Assembly: GCF_019649055.1 (NCBI RefSeq)
Contig: NW_026570298.1
Coordinates: forward strand, 124,001-188,000
Direction: 5' to 3'
Length of the DNA: 64,000 nucleotides
Origin: Paramacrobiotus metropolitanus
Lineage: Eukaryota; Tardigrada; Eutardigrada; Parachela; Macrobiotidae
Both the position numbers and the translations under genes were made by a program. This document shows, piece by piece, positions 11,911 through 23,539 of the stretch (position 1 is its first letter; every line of letters starts with the position of its first letter). The notes beneath the pieces are model-generated. The model was not told the origin of the DNA, made no database searches, and was given only the letters and a program-made list of their open reading frames with translations.

Positions 11911-11961
11911 GATTTCTTATCTTGAGCAGTGCCAACCGCCCCCGTATGACGATCAACGGAA
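11911..11961 (+). promoter_or_regulatory. Conserved upstream box of TKF-3
   Basis: A block with core GTGCCAACCGCCCC and a following ATGACNATCAA lies 228 bases before the TKF-3 start codon. The same block occurs upstream of TKF-5 (37661-37710). Shorter CAGCCGCCC versions lie upstream of TKF-8 and TKF-9. Conservation of position suggests a promoter element, although recent duplication could also explain it. Confidence 0.45.
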
Positions 11962-12158
11962 CTAATGCCAGTAATGAAAATTAATGAGAAATATGCAGCT
12001 GACTTCGTGACTTTTTTCCACAAGATCACTTTTAAATTTTGATTACAGTATTACTAGCACTTTTCCGAAAATAGTCTTCTATAATTCAATCGCCTTCTGC
12101 CCCTACGTTCTTGTGAACTTCTAGAATCTAGTGCTTTGCAGTGGTCGATTAGCTGAGA

Positions 12159-12839
12159 ATGCACCTGTACAGAGAAAAGCATTGCCGATATCAACCCGTG
12201 CGTCAGTGGAACTCTGTGGATGTGCTGACGGAGAGCGGACTGTTCCAGCACGGTGAAGTGATCAACGTGGCGGAGAACGGGCTGATCGTGGATTTCCACT
12301 GCAGCGGACAGCGCTCGCTCTTCGTCAGCTACGATAAGATCTTCGACGCTGCCAGCTCCCCGTTTTCCGAGGTATACGAAAACTGGCATCATGAACTGCA
12401 GTGGAATCCCGCGCTGACGGAGAATGCCAGCGTGCAGGTGTTGTGTCGCCCGCACCCGGGCGCTGCGTGGCTATGGTACCCTGCGCGTCTCCTGCATCGC
12501 GCCTTCTTCTTCCCCTTCGACGACATCGGGCTGGTGTGGGCCGCCGTCGACGTGGGCGGTCGGCAGCTGACGGAACTGTTCACCGCTGATCAGGTGCGCT
12601 GCCCCCCAGCCGTACCACTGGAGACCCCAGGACCAGGGGCACTGCCGCCTGGCTGCTTTGCAGTGCGCGAATGCCATCTTCCAGTTGATTTCTTGTCTCT
12701 CACCACGTTTCCGTCCTCCGACCGTTTCCTTCAACTGCTGGAGACGCGAAAAAGGGCCATCCGGGTGCTGGCCATACGTGGTGATTCACTGCAGTATCTG
12801 CAGCGAACTGAAGCTAAACCGATGAGCGACGGAGAAGTG
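12159..12839 (+). CDS. TKF-3 exon 1: Tudor pair and KH0-like segment
   Basis: Open 227-aa exon from ATG (MHLYREKHCRYQ) to a strong donor GTGAGT at 12840. It carries both Tudor/Agenet-like repeats and the KH0-like end (CFAVRECHLPVDF). The only downstream family exon 2 before the next gene is at 21326, so the first intron is inferred to be 8.5 kb long and filled with transposon debris. Phases agree (0/0). With exons 2 and 3 the protein would be 563 aa. The link is not proven by sequence alone; exon 1 could be an orphan and exon 2 the remainder of another copy. Confidence 0.75.
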
Positions 12840-14080
12840 GTGAGTGTATTACTTATAATGTTATTAGACAGTAATCTGAGTAATGATTTAGTTTCAATTA
12901 ATCGTGTGTCTGTGACTCGTGTTTATGCCAGTGTAGTGTTCACTCTCCGCAGACTGCGAAGGATTTGCGCACATCACAGGGTTGAACGATGATTTTTATT
13001 TTGCCGTGGTATTACTAAACTATTCCATATTATTTCTACTTCACTACTTCAGTTTTTAAATTTCTCATTTTTTGTAAAATTAATTCCGTCTTTGAATCTC
13101 ATTCGAAGTAACATCTCACATTAATGTGGCATTTTAAATCTGTCATCTATGACTTCGTTTTCCAGTTTTACATTTTCAGTAAGTACTTGTATGTATAATG
13201 TATGTTTGACGTTTTCCCACCGGAAACAGAACACAAGCAATAAGATTTATAAGACACTCACCAGGGCACGTTCCTTCGCTATAAATTCAGAAAAATCTCG
13301 TTTTATGCAGAAAAATAGGAGAACTAAAGTAAGTAGGTTGCTTAAAAAATTATTTCATGTGCCATGGTAAATAGGGCGAGGCGCCGCGGTCTAACAAAAA
13401 AATCGCTTGCTGCTGCGTTGTGCCAACTGTATTAATGTACAACGTCAGTATCTGCATTGTGATACGATTTATTGTGATGCGTTGTTATATGGTTCTCTCG
13501 CTGTTGTTCGCAGTTGTCCCTGGTTCTTCCGCTATTGTTCGCTGGGGGGGGGGCGCTATTGTTCTCCCCGAGGGCAACGTTTTGCGACAGTTCCGATTTC
13601 CGAATTTCGTAAATTTTATAAAAGGATTTTTAACCTTTTTCCCGGGAGGGGGAGGGGTGCCCCCCCTCCTCACATAGCAAATATTAAACTGCCACGATAA
13701 TAAAAAAAGTCTGAGAAAAGCAGAAATTCATATGGGAATAAATTCAAAAAAGTCTACAAAAATTTAAACTGGATTTTAGTTTTACTGCTTTTAGATTTTT
13801 TTAATCAAAATTTGCTAGAATACCTGTCCGATGCTCATATAATTGGAATATTCCACCATTCCCTGGTCTTGGTATCATGGCCGATTCCTTTACAGTTTAA
13901 TCAAACAGTTATCGCCCTGGATAATTCGAACCAGAAGAAATTCTGTCTCTTATCACGATATGAAGTCCCAGAAGGCAAAGAAAGCAAACAGAAAAGGTTC
14001 ATTCTTAAAAAAAGCTGATGAAGTCTGAGGATGGAGAAGAGCCATACGAGCATAGGAGTATGGCTGTCCATGCATGGAAG
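12840..14080. other. Start of TKF-3 intron 1, no gene
   Basis: AT-rich DNA with a G run near 13545 and a CCCGGGAGGGGGAGGGG stretch near 13640. No coding signal was recognised. Confidence 0.4.
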
Positions 14081-14089
14081 CGATTGGCT

Positions 14090-14733
14090 GCCTCATCTAC
14101 ATTTCATCCATTTCACGCCCAGATATTACATACGCAGTGAATCGCCGGGCGTCGTTCGGGAAGAAGCTGGGATCCGACCACTGAACCGCCGTTAAACGGG
14201 TAATGCGTTACTTGAAGCAACACTGAGCTTATCATTAACGTATCGTACAGAACACATGAAGTTGGACGGTTACTGCGACTCGGACTGGGGCGACGATATG
14301 GAAGAACGGAAATCTACTTCCGGATACGTGTTCACTCTGGAAGGCGGATCTGTTGCGTGGAGTTCGAAATTAAAGAAAGTGAAGGCATTCTCCGCAACGG
14401 ACGCTGAATACATGTTACTGGCCGAGGCAAATAAACAAAACGAGTGGAGTAGAATGTTTTTGGATGCGCTCGGAGTGGACAAGACCAAGGCCACCCAGAT
14501 GTATGTTGATAATCAAGGCGCGATTGCCTTGTCGAAAGATCACGAATTCCATAAGTGGGCGAAACATGTCAGAATTCGCTACCATAAAATCCGGCAGGAA
14601 ACGAAAGCTAGATCGATTGAGGTGAGCTATATTCCAACGGAGTCGAAATCCATCGGCCATGCTGACGAAGGCGCTCGGGACGATCAAGGTCAAGTTCATC
14701 ACCGGACTTCACGGGTTGCTTGGAATGAATGAC
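14090..14733 (+). mobile_element. Ty1/copia retrotransposon fossil (end of pol)
   Basis: The readable part is a copia-type RNase H: GYCDSDWG, RKSTSGYVF, DAEYMLL, DNQGAIAL and KHVRIRYH motifs in order at 14256-14650. Before it lies the RT-to-RNase H connection (PDITYAVN, VKRVMRYLKQH), and after it the end of pol. The copy is old and broken, with several breaks. No LTR was identified on either side, so only the 3' part of pol remains. Confidence 0.85.
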
Positions 14734-14739
14734 CACGGA

Positions 14740-15333
14740 CAACGTGACCGGGGAGGAGGCGCGATGCAAAGATTCTTGCTTACAGCAAGCAGATGGATAA
14801 ATTACGAGCTAAAATTACAGATATTGAGAAGAAGTTCATATTGTATAATGACCCAAATTCATTTCGCATGATGATCCTGGATTCCTATCAAATCAGTAAT
14901 CAGTGCTCCATTTCGAAGGCGCAAGACTCCATTGTCCGATGATCAGCAACAGTTTAACGAAGACGTGAGCAGGTCCACAATTGTGTGGAATGGGGATTCG
15001 ATAAAATTGTTCATCAAAATGCATTCGTTAATTTTTCAAAAAAACCTGACAGTAGTAAAGCAGCCAGTGGGTAAATACTTTTTAGTTGCTGTACTGGTTA
15101 CAAATTGTCGTACGGTCACACCACACTTTACGGTAGTCAGACAGGATTGTAATTTGAAGTAGATCCAATATCTTTTAAGGAGTATTTCAGGAATGTAAAA
15201 TTTTAATTTTAATTGGGTGCAAAAGAGGCCTGTGCAGATGTTGACGTTTCTGCATCGATACCGAGGATTTTATTATACAAACCGGAAGTCAGAAAGTTTT
15301 CTGTGTAGAACCCCATACAAAAATTACATATAT
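14740..15333. other. Intronic DNA, nothing recognised
   Basis: No protein family, RNA gene or clear repeat seen between the copia fossil and the piggyBac left end. Confidence 0.4.
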
Positions 15334-15766
15334 TTAACCCAGGAAAATCGGGTACTAGAAGGGATGGGACTACGGTTTTGAAAATTTGCAGTCTGGGATA
15401 AAAAAATTTAATTAAAAGAAAAACATTTTTTCACAATTTTAGCGACCATAGGTCAAGCGGGAGATGACCATGTGGAAATAGCACGCAGGGAAACCATGTT
15501 TAGCCGACATGTTATCTCTTAACGTTTATAACAATAGTTACAAAAATCACAGAGGATACGACAATAGCTCAAACAATAGGTCTCAACGAGTACTTAAAAC
15601 AAAAGCATTGTGATGGTCATCGTAATGACCATTGGTCAAGAGAAAAATAAAAAAGTGCAGAAATACAGATTGCAACCGGCACAGTCGTTTCATCACACAA
15701 ACAGTCAGTGGAAAATGAGAAAAAACTGGAAACCATTTTCCAGGGAAGAAAATCAAGTTTCATACT

Positions 15767-17745
15767 TTACGTTTGTGGTATAACGGGGAGCAGGCCTTGT
15801 GCAAACGGACATTGAACTTCCCGCACTTCTGTCAAGCTGAACTTCGCCGGCAGTATTTGCAGTGGCCTCGCTTGCATTTTTCCACAATGTGATTGATCCT
15901 GCCAAACCGGACAGTGCTGGTCACTGGTGTTGAAGGTCCAAGACGAGCCGGCTTTTGCAGTCCCGTCAGAAGCAACCCTTCGACGACTACCGATAAAAAC
16001 TGCATCTGTGTCAGGTTTCCGCCTACCTCTCTGTGAATACGCCACGCTGCTACAGTCATCAGAGAAATCGAGTTGGCAAAGAATGGCCACCACCACTTCT
16101 TCGTCCGAATCATCGGACGGTAATCCCTGATGAACCTGTCGCATAAATCCACACCGCCCATGTACTTGTGATAGCTGCCGATCATTTTTGGCTGGTCAAT
16201 GTTGACGTGATTTTTCACCGATGCGTTTTATCGTCTTGCTTTCCCTAGTGGCGCGACAGTCTCGCAGTTTGAGGCCAGACAAACTGGAGTATTGTCGTGC
16301 CACTTAACGGTGACCACATCCAGCGGAGAAAACGTTGCGTGATGGCCACTCACGGTCTTTTTGCAACCTTTGTTATCCGGAAATGGGCAATGCAGCAGAC
16401 GGTTTTCGCGTACAGTGCCGGTAGCTTTGAAATTGAGTTGTCGTAATTCAACAAGCAAGTTGTACGAAGTAAAGTTATCGAAGTACAATGTATGGAATTC
16501 AGGATGGTCAACTTTCTCGATCAAAGACAGAACCACTCTTAAGCCAAGAGGTATCAGGTTAGGTGTACCTTCCTTTCCGGTGTATGCCGCAAGGGAGAAT
16601 GGATAGCCACTTGCTCCGCAAATCACCCACAGCTTACATCCAAATCGGCATGTCCGAAGTATGGGATCATTTGTTCGTCCACGCTGAGGTTCGATTCAAA
16701 CCATCCAAACTGCAGTAACCTCTTCTTCAAAATCGCCAAGAATGGATTGACCTTGCCAGCTTATCACCTTGCAACAGGTTTTTGTTCTCAGCCAGATGAA
16801 GGAATTTTTATTTCCTACAATGAAAGTACGGTGATTGAATACTGTATTATATACTAAACTTTTCATTTTCCAAAAGTTTCCCCCCTTGGGAAAACACCAC
16901 CACCGCCAAAATACTAAGTGTTTCGCAAAATTTTCTTCTGATTTATATTCCTCCCATTTTTAGCAACAAATTGTCTGCTGGACCGGAAGTACGAATTCTG
17001 GCTCGTTATGGAGTTATTTAGGAAAACCCCCTGGAGGGAATTTTTGCAACTGGACATACCTCAAAGCGGGTTCGGGATATCTTTGTCGAAACGCAGGGGA
17101 ACTCAAACCATGCTGACCACATCCAATAATGTCGCTGTGATGGCAGTTTCACAATGCCGCTGTAAATCAGAGTTCCCACAAAAATGCGTAGTTCTTCCGG
17201 CGACAAGGTAAAGTTGGCGTTCTTCTGGGCAGCGTAGAGTTCAGATTCTCTTATGATTCATTCCGAAACTTCTCCATCGAAATACATGTTGAACAGCTCC
17301 AGAGGTGTACCTGAAATCAACTCAGGGTGTGCATTTGCCAGTTTGACAGGAACGTTGTTGGGATCATTGTACATTGGCAGAAAGTTCGTTTCCCCATTCG
17401 CCCATGGCACTTCGGGCCGGCCACGGGCCGCACCTGTTGAAACCATCTGAAATATCGCCAGATTTTTGTGAAAATTTAATGGCTACGTACCTTTTCGCTT
17501 CTTAGACGGCTGTTCGGGTGCACACGGCTGGTCGTCGGTATCGCTGTCGTAGCAGACTTCATGCTCTCCCGAAACATCGGTAGGAAGCTGCGGGCTCAGG
17601 TCGTTGTCATCGATGTCTTCTTCGTCGGAGCAGCTAGCAACATCCGGTGGCAGGCAGACAATGTCAACTTCGCCATGTGGTATAGTTGCCAAATCTTACA
17701 AGATGTTTTGGGCTTCACGCAACGTTCTTGCTCGTGTTTGAGGCA
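15767..17745 (-). pseudogene. piggyBac-like transposase, decayed
   Basis: Read on the minus strand, the pieces run in piggyBac order. An acidic N-terminus with KKRK lies at 17483-17692. A short intron follows (donor GTACGT, acceptor TTTCAG, about 17450-17495). Then come LRIFVGTLIYSGIV (about 17190), SVDEQMIPYFG (about 16690, first catalytic Asp), LYFDNFTSYNLL (about 16480, second Asp), MGGVDLCDRF (about 16150, third Asp) and a C-terminal Cys-rich segment (GHCKYC). All three Asp motifs survive, but frame changes and stops (for example near 16228 and at the VSCG break near 16635) make it non-functional. The 16760-17010 stretch no longer aligns to the family by eye. Confidence 0.8.
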
Positions 17746-18078
17746 TTTTAAAAATATTTCTTCCAGACGTTTCAGAGAAATGTTCGTGCGGAATGAAAAA
17801 TGAAAGACGCGCAAATAAGTGCGCGACTTAGCCAAAAAACCAAGAAATGATGCGCGCCAGCAAAAATCTTTAGCTGTGGTATCTTATAAAGGACTGTGAA
17901 ACAATGAACTTACGACTGGAAAAGTTAGCTGTCCCAGCCGTCCACCACTGACCTAGTGCTCCAAGTATGCACAATCTCATTTTCATAATTATTCATGTGC
18001 TCATCGTGATGCCACGTATTCCAGGAATTTTGTGATATTATTGCTCTATCTAACTCGCAAATATCATTTTCTGTCGTA

Positions 18079-18543
18079 ATGGAGCCTGTCAGTGAATTAT
18101 TTGTTGAAAATGGATTGGTTTTGCCAAAATGGCTTGAATCAGCTGTTCAGAAACAGCTGGACCTTGGCCACAGTGGGAAGAAGGCCCGCAGCGATATATA
18201 TCGTGCGATTTATTGGAAGCTCAAGGTGTGGAGAAACTGCTGTTTTTTTATCGACATCATATTACGATTTGCATATTTTACAAATCCATAGTTAAATTTA
18301 TAATTTTTTTACGGATGCAGAATGCCAACAAATTGGGATACATTCATACTGTTGTTTATCCGATTGAATTGGTGGTCGCCATTGGGAAGGTATTCCTTGG
18401 CAACAACGAGCACAAAGACGTGAGTTCGCAGTTTTATGCTTCCCGTGTAGGTCTATTGAATTATCAAGCGTTTTTTCCTAAAATTAACACCATTGCAGTA
18501 CGGGGAAGCCAATATCTCGTTGGAGGATCTCGCCGAATTTTGA
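18079..18543 (+). CDS. Small three-exon gene, 96 aa, unknown function
   Basis: Not recognised. Exons 18079-18225, 18321-18419 and 18499-18543 are each a multiple of three and all junctions are phase 0. Donors are gtgtgg and gtgagt; acceptors are ggatgcag and cattgcag. The product is 96 aa, starting MEPVSELFVENGLVLPKWLE and ending ISLEDLAEF. It looks largely helical, with no signal peptide or membrane segment. It lies on the strand opposite to the piggyBac transposase, between that gene and the proposed right end, and inside the TKF-3 intron. It could be a host gene captured in the element, a second element-encoded gene, or a chance structure; the triple phase agreement argues against chance. 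Confidence 0.5.
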
Positions 18544-18998
18544 TAGCTGATTACTTAGCGCTTCTCATTTTTTTTCCCTGTTTGCCTGAGAGCTTAATGC
18601 CCATCCATGTCAAACTCGACACGAAAAGTTTCGAAGACCACCGAAGGCCACTGGCTATTGCTTTTTCCTCTAGTTGCGTTTTTTTAAGTTCAACTCTATG
18701 AGAATTACGCGTGACATTTTTTACGGAATTATAGAAAGGCTCTGAAAGTGTGTAGACCATGGAGACCTTCACGGTCTCCGTCAGCTCTGATTTGACCAAC
18801 TTTAAGCTCTCGGTGTGCGTAACTGCGCTGTTGTCTGGAATTGTGGTATTTTTGTAACTGTCATATAACATCTACTCTTTGTGATAAACCATTGAAAGTG
18901 ACTGAATCGCGTTCAGAAAAGCTACAGAAATTAAGTCCTCCACCCTATCGGCCTAACACGCTTCGTGTGGAACGGGTTAAACCTCCATTAAAATTATT

Positions 18999-19372
18999 CA
19001 CCACGTTAAAAATTGTGGCAAAGATTTACCCAGTATTTTTTTCCCTTTAAAGCGGTACGTAACCATTTGCCCAAGAATGCGATTGTTTTCGTACAGCGCT
19101 TCCGGGTTCGGTGAGAACAATCCACAGCGGCGGTCTTTGTAACGGACCACGCCCAATCTGAAGCGCCTAATGCTGACCAACAACGGCACTGCCGCAGTAC
19201 AGCAGGTGGAGCCTACAATGACCCTGCCGGCCCTCTGGATCGTGGCCTTGAACTGCAGTACCGTCATCAAGGCTCATCATTGGCTGCTGGTTTCGACGGT
19301 ACCGCATGTCGTTCGGTAGGGTGATGACGGCGGGGCCTTTGAGAGTAACTGCGACGAAGAAATGAAAGGTTA
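18999..19372 (-). pseudogene. Unassigned minus-strand exon-like block
   Basis: After a good acceptor (TTCTTCGTCGCAG on the minus strand, about 19352) a coding-like frame reads VTLKGPAVITLPNDMRYRRN. It then continues in another frame as FKATIQRAGRVIVG...LYENNRILGQM down to about 19030. The frame change suggests a broken exon. The family was not recognised. Confidence 0.25.
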
Positions 19373-19499
19373 GTCACTGCATTTCCATTATGATAGATAC
19401 TCACTTTAACACCCACGGTAACATACACAGTAACACCCACTGACAGTTTCTTTACGTAATTTTTCTGAGCGTTTCATGTTTATAGAACGGCAGCGAAAA

Positions 19500-20640
19500 G
19501 GTAACGACAAGATGACGAATTCATGGCTGAGTCAGGTAACTGACTTTACGAGGCTCTGGTGTTACGACTTCCAAGAAATTATTTTAATTGTTATGTCTGG
19601 AATGGGCATCCAACGGTCAGAAAAATTATCTGTACCAACCTTCTTGGCTCCGATTCATTCCGTATCCGACTGGTTGTCTGCACTAATACTTCCTAAGCAC
19701 GGCGTTGTCGACCTTGCTGGCGCTATGGAGTCATGGAATGTGAAAGCTTGTCTGCCGGTGCTTCTGGAACTAGCGATTCTGGAGGTCTCAAAGGCCTGGG
19801 ACTTACCGTTATGCAACGCCGCTTTATGAGCCTTGCTGGAACTACTCTCAGGTGACGATGTCAGTACAGCGCGTTTGCTTGCCCAGTCTAGGTCGGAAGC
19901 CGGCCTCTGGCTAAACGCTCAGTGTTGGGCTCACATCGGCAGTCTGCTGGGCGACGACGAATTAAAGATCAGCATTGGTCTCCGCCTCAGTGCCACAATC
20001 TGCGACCCTCATGACTGTGTCAAATGCCATAAACAAGTGGATTGTTTTGTGCGCCACGGTCTGTCATGTGCATTTTCCGCCGGACTGCATCCGCGTCACG
20101 GCGGGTTAAACAGCATCTTTTGCAGTGGTTGTGTATCCTGCAAAACTGGAGCTGCGTGGCTCCTCTCACATTTCCGAACGCCGCCCGGACTGCTGCACGA
20201 CATTCGCCTGGAAATGCAGGTTGTGTTTCGCATGGGACGTGGGTGGTACGTGACATGCATGGACGCGGTTGCGTAGTCGCAAATCGAAGCCACTTCCGCC
20301 ATGGCGGGAGCGGCCGCCGTGCAACCTGTGAAAAAGAAATCCAGATTGTACTCTATTTGGATGGCTGTTACCTGTTCGTGCCGATCGCTTTCGAAACGCT
20401 CGGGCCCGGTGGGGACCTACAGCGATCGCTGTAATCAAACTAATAGAGAAACGACTGCAGCAACACACGGTAGAAGCACGTTCGCAAAAATTTCTAAAGC
20501 AGCGTTTATCGATAGAAATCCAAAGGGAGAATACAGAGTGAGCGCTGACACGATAAACTGCACGGTATTTTCCTGTTGTAGTTTTGTGTGATTTTTAAAC
20601 ATTTTTTTACTGGATATGACTCAGCCAATAAAGCGATCAG
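19500..20640 (+). mobile_element. Degenerate copy of the R2-like LINE (3' part)
   Basis: Fragments follow the order of the LINE at 4970-7834. GMGIQRSEKLSVPTFLAP matches its GMGLRSTTSVVFPAFLAS. DDELKISIGLRLS..HDCVKCHK matches DEEVRIGIALRFG..HDCVNCGS. The 3' end CCAATAAAGC at about 20630 equals that of the intact copy. Frames are broken in several places (stops near 19829 and 20275 and frame changes between). It belongs to the same family but is older. Confidence 0.75.
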
Positions 20641-20883
20641 TTTTAGCAATTGAAACTGCTGTTAGTATCACTTACCAGTTACCAGTACGGATTTGGAAAA
20701 GCATGAATTCTGAAAGCAGCATTTGCTTGCAGCAATAATGGGCATATAGCGACAGATTCTGTTCAGAGATGTTGCCTCTGGTCAAGCCTCTGTTTTAAAC
20801 GATCTTTTCCCAAAAAAATTTGGTCGTGCATTTTGTGGGACTGTTCTAGATCTACTTCTCACATTCGTTCACTTTTACACATA

Positions 20884-21047
20884 GGCCTTGTCCCGAATTC
20901 GAAGCGAATCTCGCTATGGTACGGTTGCTCAACCGCACGAGGTGGCTGTATGCAGTGGCCACGCTTACAGATACGGTGCGCGAAGCCACCTCGCGAGGTG
21001 GAGTTGCTGTATCGCAACGAGATACGCTTCGAATTCGGGACGAGGCC
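20884..21047. mobile_element. 164-bp foldback MITE
   Basis: Two arms of about 70 bases are inverted copies (GGCCTTGTCCCGAATTCGAA at the left, its complement with few changes at the right), so the whole element can form a hairpin. ATA lies on both sides and may be a 3-bp target duplication. No coding content. Confidence 0.7.
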
Positions 21048-21325
21048 ATAAACTATCATCGAAATACAAGTATATCAAATATCGGGATACCGTAGTACTT
21101 CAGCCAAACTAAACAAAAATATTCTGGTCGATTGATAACGTTTACAACTTCCGGTTGGAGATAAGTAGATTTAGTTTTTATGGCTTGCCTTTGTCCGGAT
21201 ACATTGCTTTGAAATCAAGTTTAGGCACGGAAGTAAACCATAAAGATTTCTTAAGATTAATGTGGGGCTAGTTCGTATCAGTGTACCGGGTCGCTTCCCG
21301 TTGCCAATGTGTGATGGTTTTGCAG

Positions 21326-22798
21326 CAAAAGGTGTACAAGTCGAGCACGGAACCATCCTCCGAGCGGCAGAACTCTGATGAAGATGATACTCCTGAACCA
21401 CAGTTGCCAACTGTTGTGGAATCGAGCCGCAAGCGCAAACACCCCGACGACGATGCCCAACCGGAAGTGGAATGGGTGCTGCCAACCGCCCCGCATCTCT
21501 TGCGCGAGATCTTCGACTCACTGGACAGCGTCAGTCTGCTGAAACTGCGTCGCGTGTGCCCGCTGTGGAACACCGTGCTGACCGGCGCCGACAGCGCGAA
21601 AACGGTCCGTGTTTCCTTCCGAAAGAACCCGTTTTCCACACAGGAAAAGGGACGTTTCTTCCAGCTGTTTGGCGCCGTCGGCGGCCTGCTGAAATGCTCC
21701 ACGGCCACCACGGAACGGATCATCATCGAGCATCCGGTGGCGGAACATGTGGAGGGTGTACTGGGGGTGCTGAAGTACGCGCTGAAAAACCTCCGACTGA
21801 AACAGTTGATATTCCATCATGTGGAGATGGACTGGGATGATAGTTTTGAGCACGACTACACAAGCAGCGGTGTCGTTGCTTTCGAGGTGTCCGATGGGGG
21901 GAAGACGTTCATCCGGCGCCTGGCCAAGACGCTGCGGAATTGGGCGCCGTACTGCGATGAGTTGCGACTGCGCCGTTGTGAGTTCACGTGTATCGAAGGG
22001 AAAATGACCGCAGTTATTCCACATGCGACGATCACATTGGATGCCGCGGACATTGAGGCGCAACTGTGGAATCTGTATGAGGCGCATTTGTCCCGCGACG
22101 GAATCAACCTCGAGGAGACCGCGGAGTGGATACGCACCGGATCGGAGGAGCTTCGCATGATGGTTGCGCAGGTAAGGTCCATTTAGCGTTTTTTTTGTTG
22201 GTGTTATTTCTACCGACATTTTTGACTGCTTATGATTCGTCGATACCCGGTTGTTTCCCTGATATTTTGCGATTCACAACTAAGGAAAAGGTCACACATT
22301 TACTTTTACGCTGCATGACTATCTAACATAAAATTAATAATTATTTGAAAATTAAATTTGTTTCGAGGAAATAAATTGCCTACAAGTAATAATAAAACTT
22401 ATTTAAATCTAAATAAAAATATTAAATAAATTAAACCTAAATAGTAAATGAATAAATAATCAAAAATAAATAAATTATAAAATAATAAATAATAAATTTA
22501 TTTAACTCAATAACAGCTAAATAAAATTTACGAGTCTTAAATCACCGGAAGTCTTGAAGGCATGAAAACAAAATTTTGATTTTCATTAGCGCAAGCCGTT
22601 TACTTAAAAGTTGAGGTTTCCTTTCGATTGCAGTATCTGGTGGACTGGCAGAGTTATGATCCGCGATCAACAGTACATTATCGCGGTCACGAGTGGACAG
22701 TGGATAACCTGCAGGATCTGGATGTGGCCAAGCTGACCACCATCACGCTGCGTGCTTTGAAGGAACGCCTTCCGGATGACATGGAAGAAGCGAAATAA
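21326..22798 (+). CDS. TKF-3 exons 2 and 3: F-box, leucine-rich region, terminal module
   Basis: Exon 2 is 21326-22171 (282 aa, acceptor TTTTGCAG, donor gtaagg). It holds RKRKHPDDDAQ, an F-box (LLREIFDSLDSV..KLRRVCPLW), then leucine-rich stretches (LKQLIFHHVEMDW; CDELRLRRCEF) and the WIRTGSEELRMMVAQ end. Exon 3 is 22634-22798 (54 aa; DPRSTVHYRGHEWTVDNL). All frames are open. Exon 2 is very close to that of TKF-5, and the 3' flank up to about 23100 is shared with TKF-5 and TKF-6. The AT-rich intron 2 carries only low-complexity TAAATAAAT DNA. Exon 1 is inferred to be 12159-12839. Confidence 0.8.
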
Positions 22799-23131
22799 TT
22801 GCATTAATGGAAAGTTTGTCATAGGTTTCTGACATATGCAACCCGCTATCGAAACCTGACCTCTCCAAGAGATTTCTCGTTCTGTTACTGGACTGGGCCG
22901 CTGTTTTATGATAACTATTTAGGGCCGATAATTTTTTTGCCTCTGATGTTATCATGAGTTTCTCGCATTTCTGATAGGTAGTAGATTGATGTAAAATACT
23001 TTCAGTTTTCCGAACTGTTTTTAATCAAGGATACTAAGTCTTCTTTAACATAAACGCATTTATTCTAAGAACCTGAGAAACGGTTATCGGGAGAAAATAA
23101 TTTTCAATGTTTGTTGCACGTACATGATATC

Positions 23132-23345
23132 GGCGAACAAGTATCGGACAAGATGATTTTGAAAAAACCAGCGTTTTGCCGATTTTGTCGACAATTTTGG
23201 CAGCATGCTAAGTGTCCAATTTGCGGTGTCCAAGTTCCAACCACCTTCTGTCGGCAGCGACGGCTGATTCTGCCTGGCTTCAAGTCGCTTGTCAGTTCTC
23301 AGTTCGAATCACTTGCCAGACCAACATTAGTAAAATGTGATGAAT
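23132..23345 (+). promoter_or_regulatory. Conserved upstream region of TKF-4
   Basis: The box GAACAAGTATCGGACAAG at about 23134 and the CCAACCACC..TGTCGGCAGCGAC block at about 23240-23260 recur at matching places upstream of TKF-7 (44610-44790). In part they also recur upstream of TKF-6 (41377-41430 and 42380 onward). Read as a shared promoter type of the MHLYGG subfamily. Confidence 0.4.
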
Positions 23346-23539
23346 TTGAAAATCATCAGCTAAAGCGATAGAATCAAATCGTTATGATCAAATGTTTAAT
23401 AGTGAGACTGTCATATTATTGTGACTTTCTTCTTTGTAAGTGCTTTCATTAGCCTCGCATCCATCACGGTATTTTCACTATTTTGCTTGTAAACGAGTAC
23501 TGGTATCTGTGCAGGAGCTTTTACGTTAAGCAGTTGAAA

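Larger units (their letters stand above)
15334..18980 (-). mobile_element. Possible piggyBac-type element limits (TTAA/CCC ends)
   Basis: TTAACCC occurs at 15334 and its reverse complement GGGTTAA ends at 18980, flanking the piggyBac-like transposase. TTAA targets with CCC-starting ends are the rule in this superfamily. The two terminal sequences match poorly beyond the first six bases, so these limits are tentative. The right end contains a near-palindrome, ACACGCTTCGTGT. Confidence 0.35.

Noticed and set aside
14740-15330. 3' LTR of the copia fossil
   Set aside because: No second copy and no TG..CA ends were found after the pol remnant.
15767-16144. Independent gene on the minus strand
   Set aside because: It is a frame shadow and C-terminal part of the piggyBac transposase relic.
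16680-16700. GGTTCGATTC, as in a tRNA T-arm
   Set aside because: It lies inside the piggyBac transposase relic and no cloverleaf can be drawn around it.
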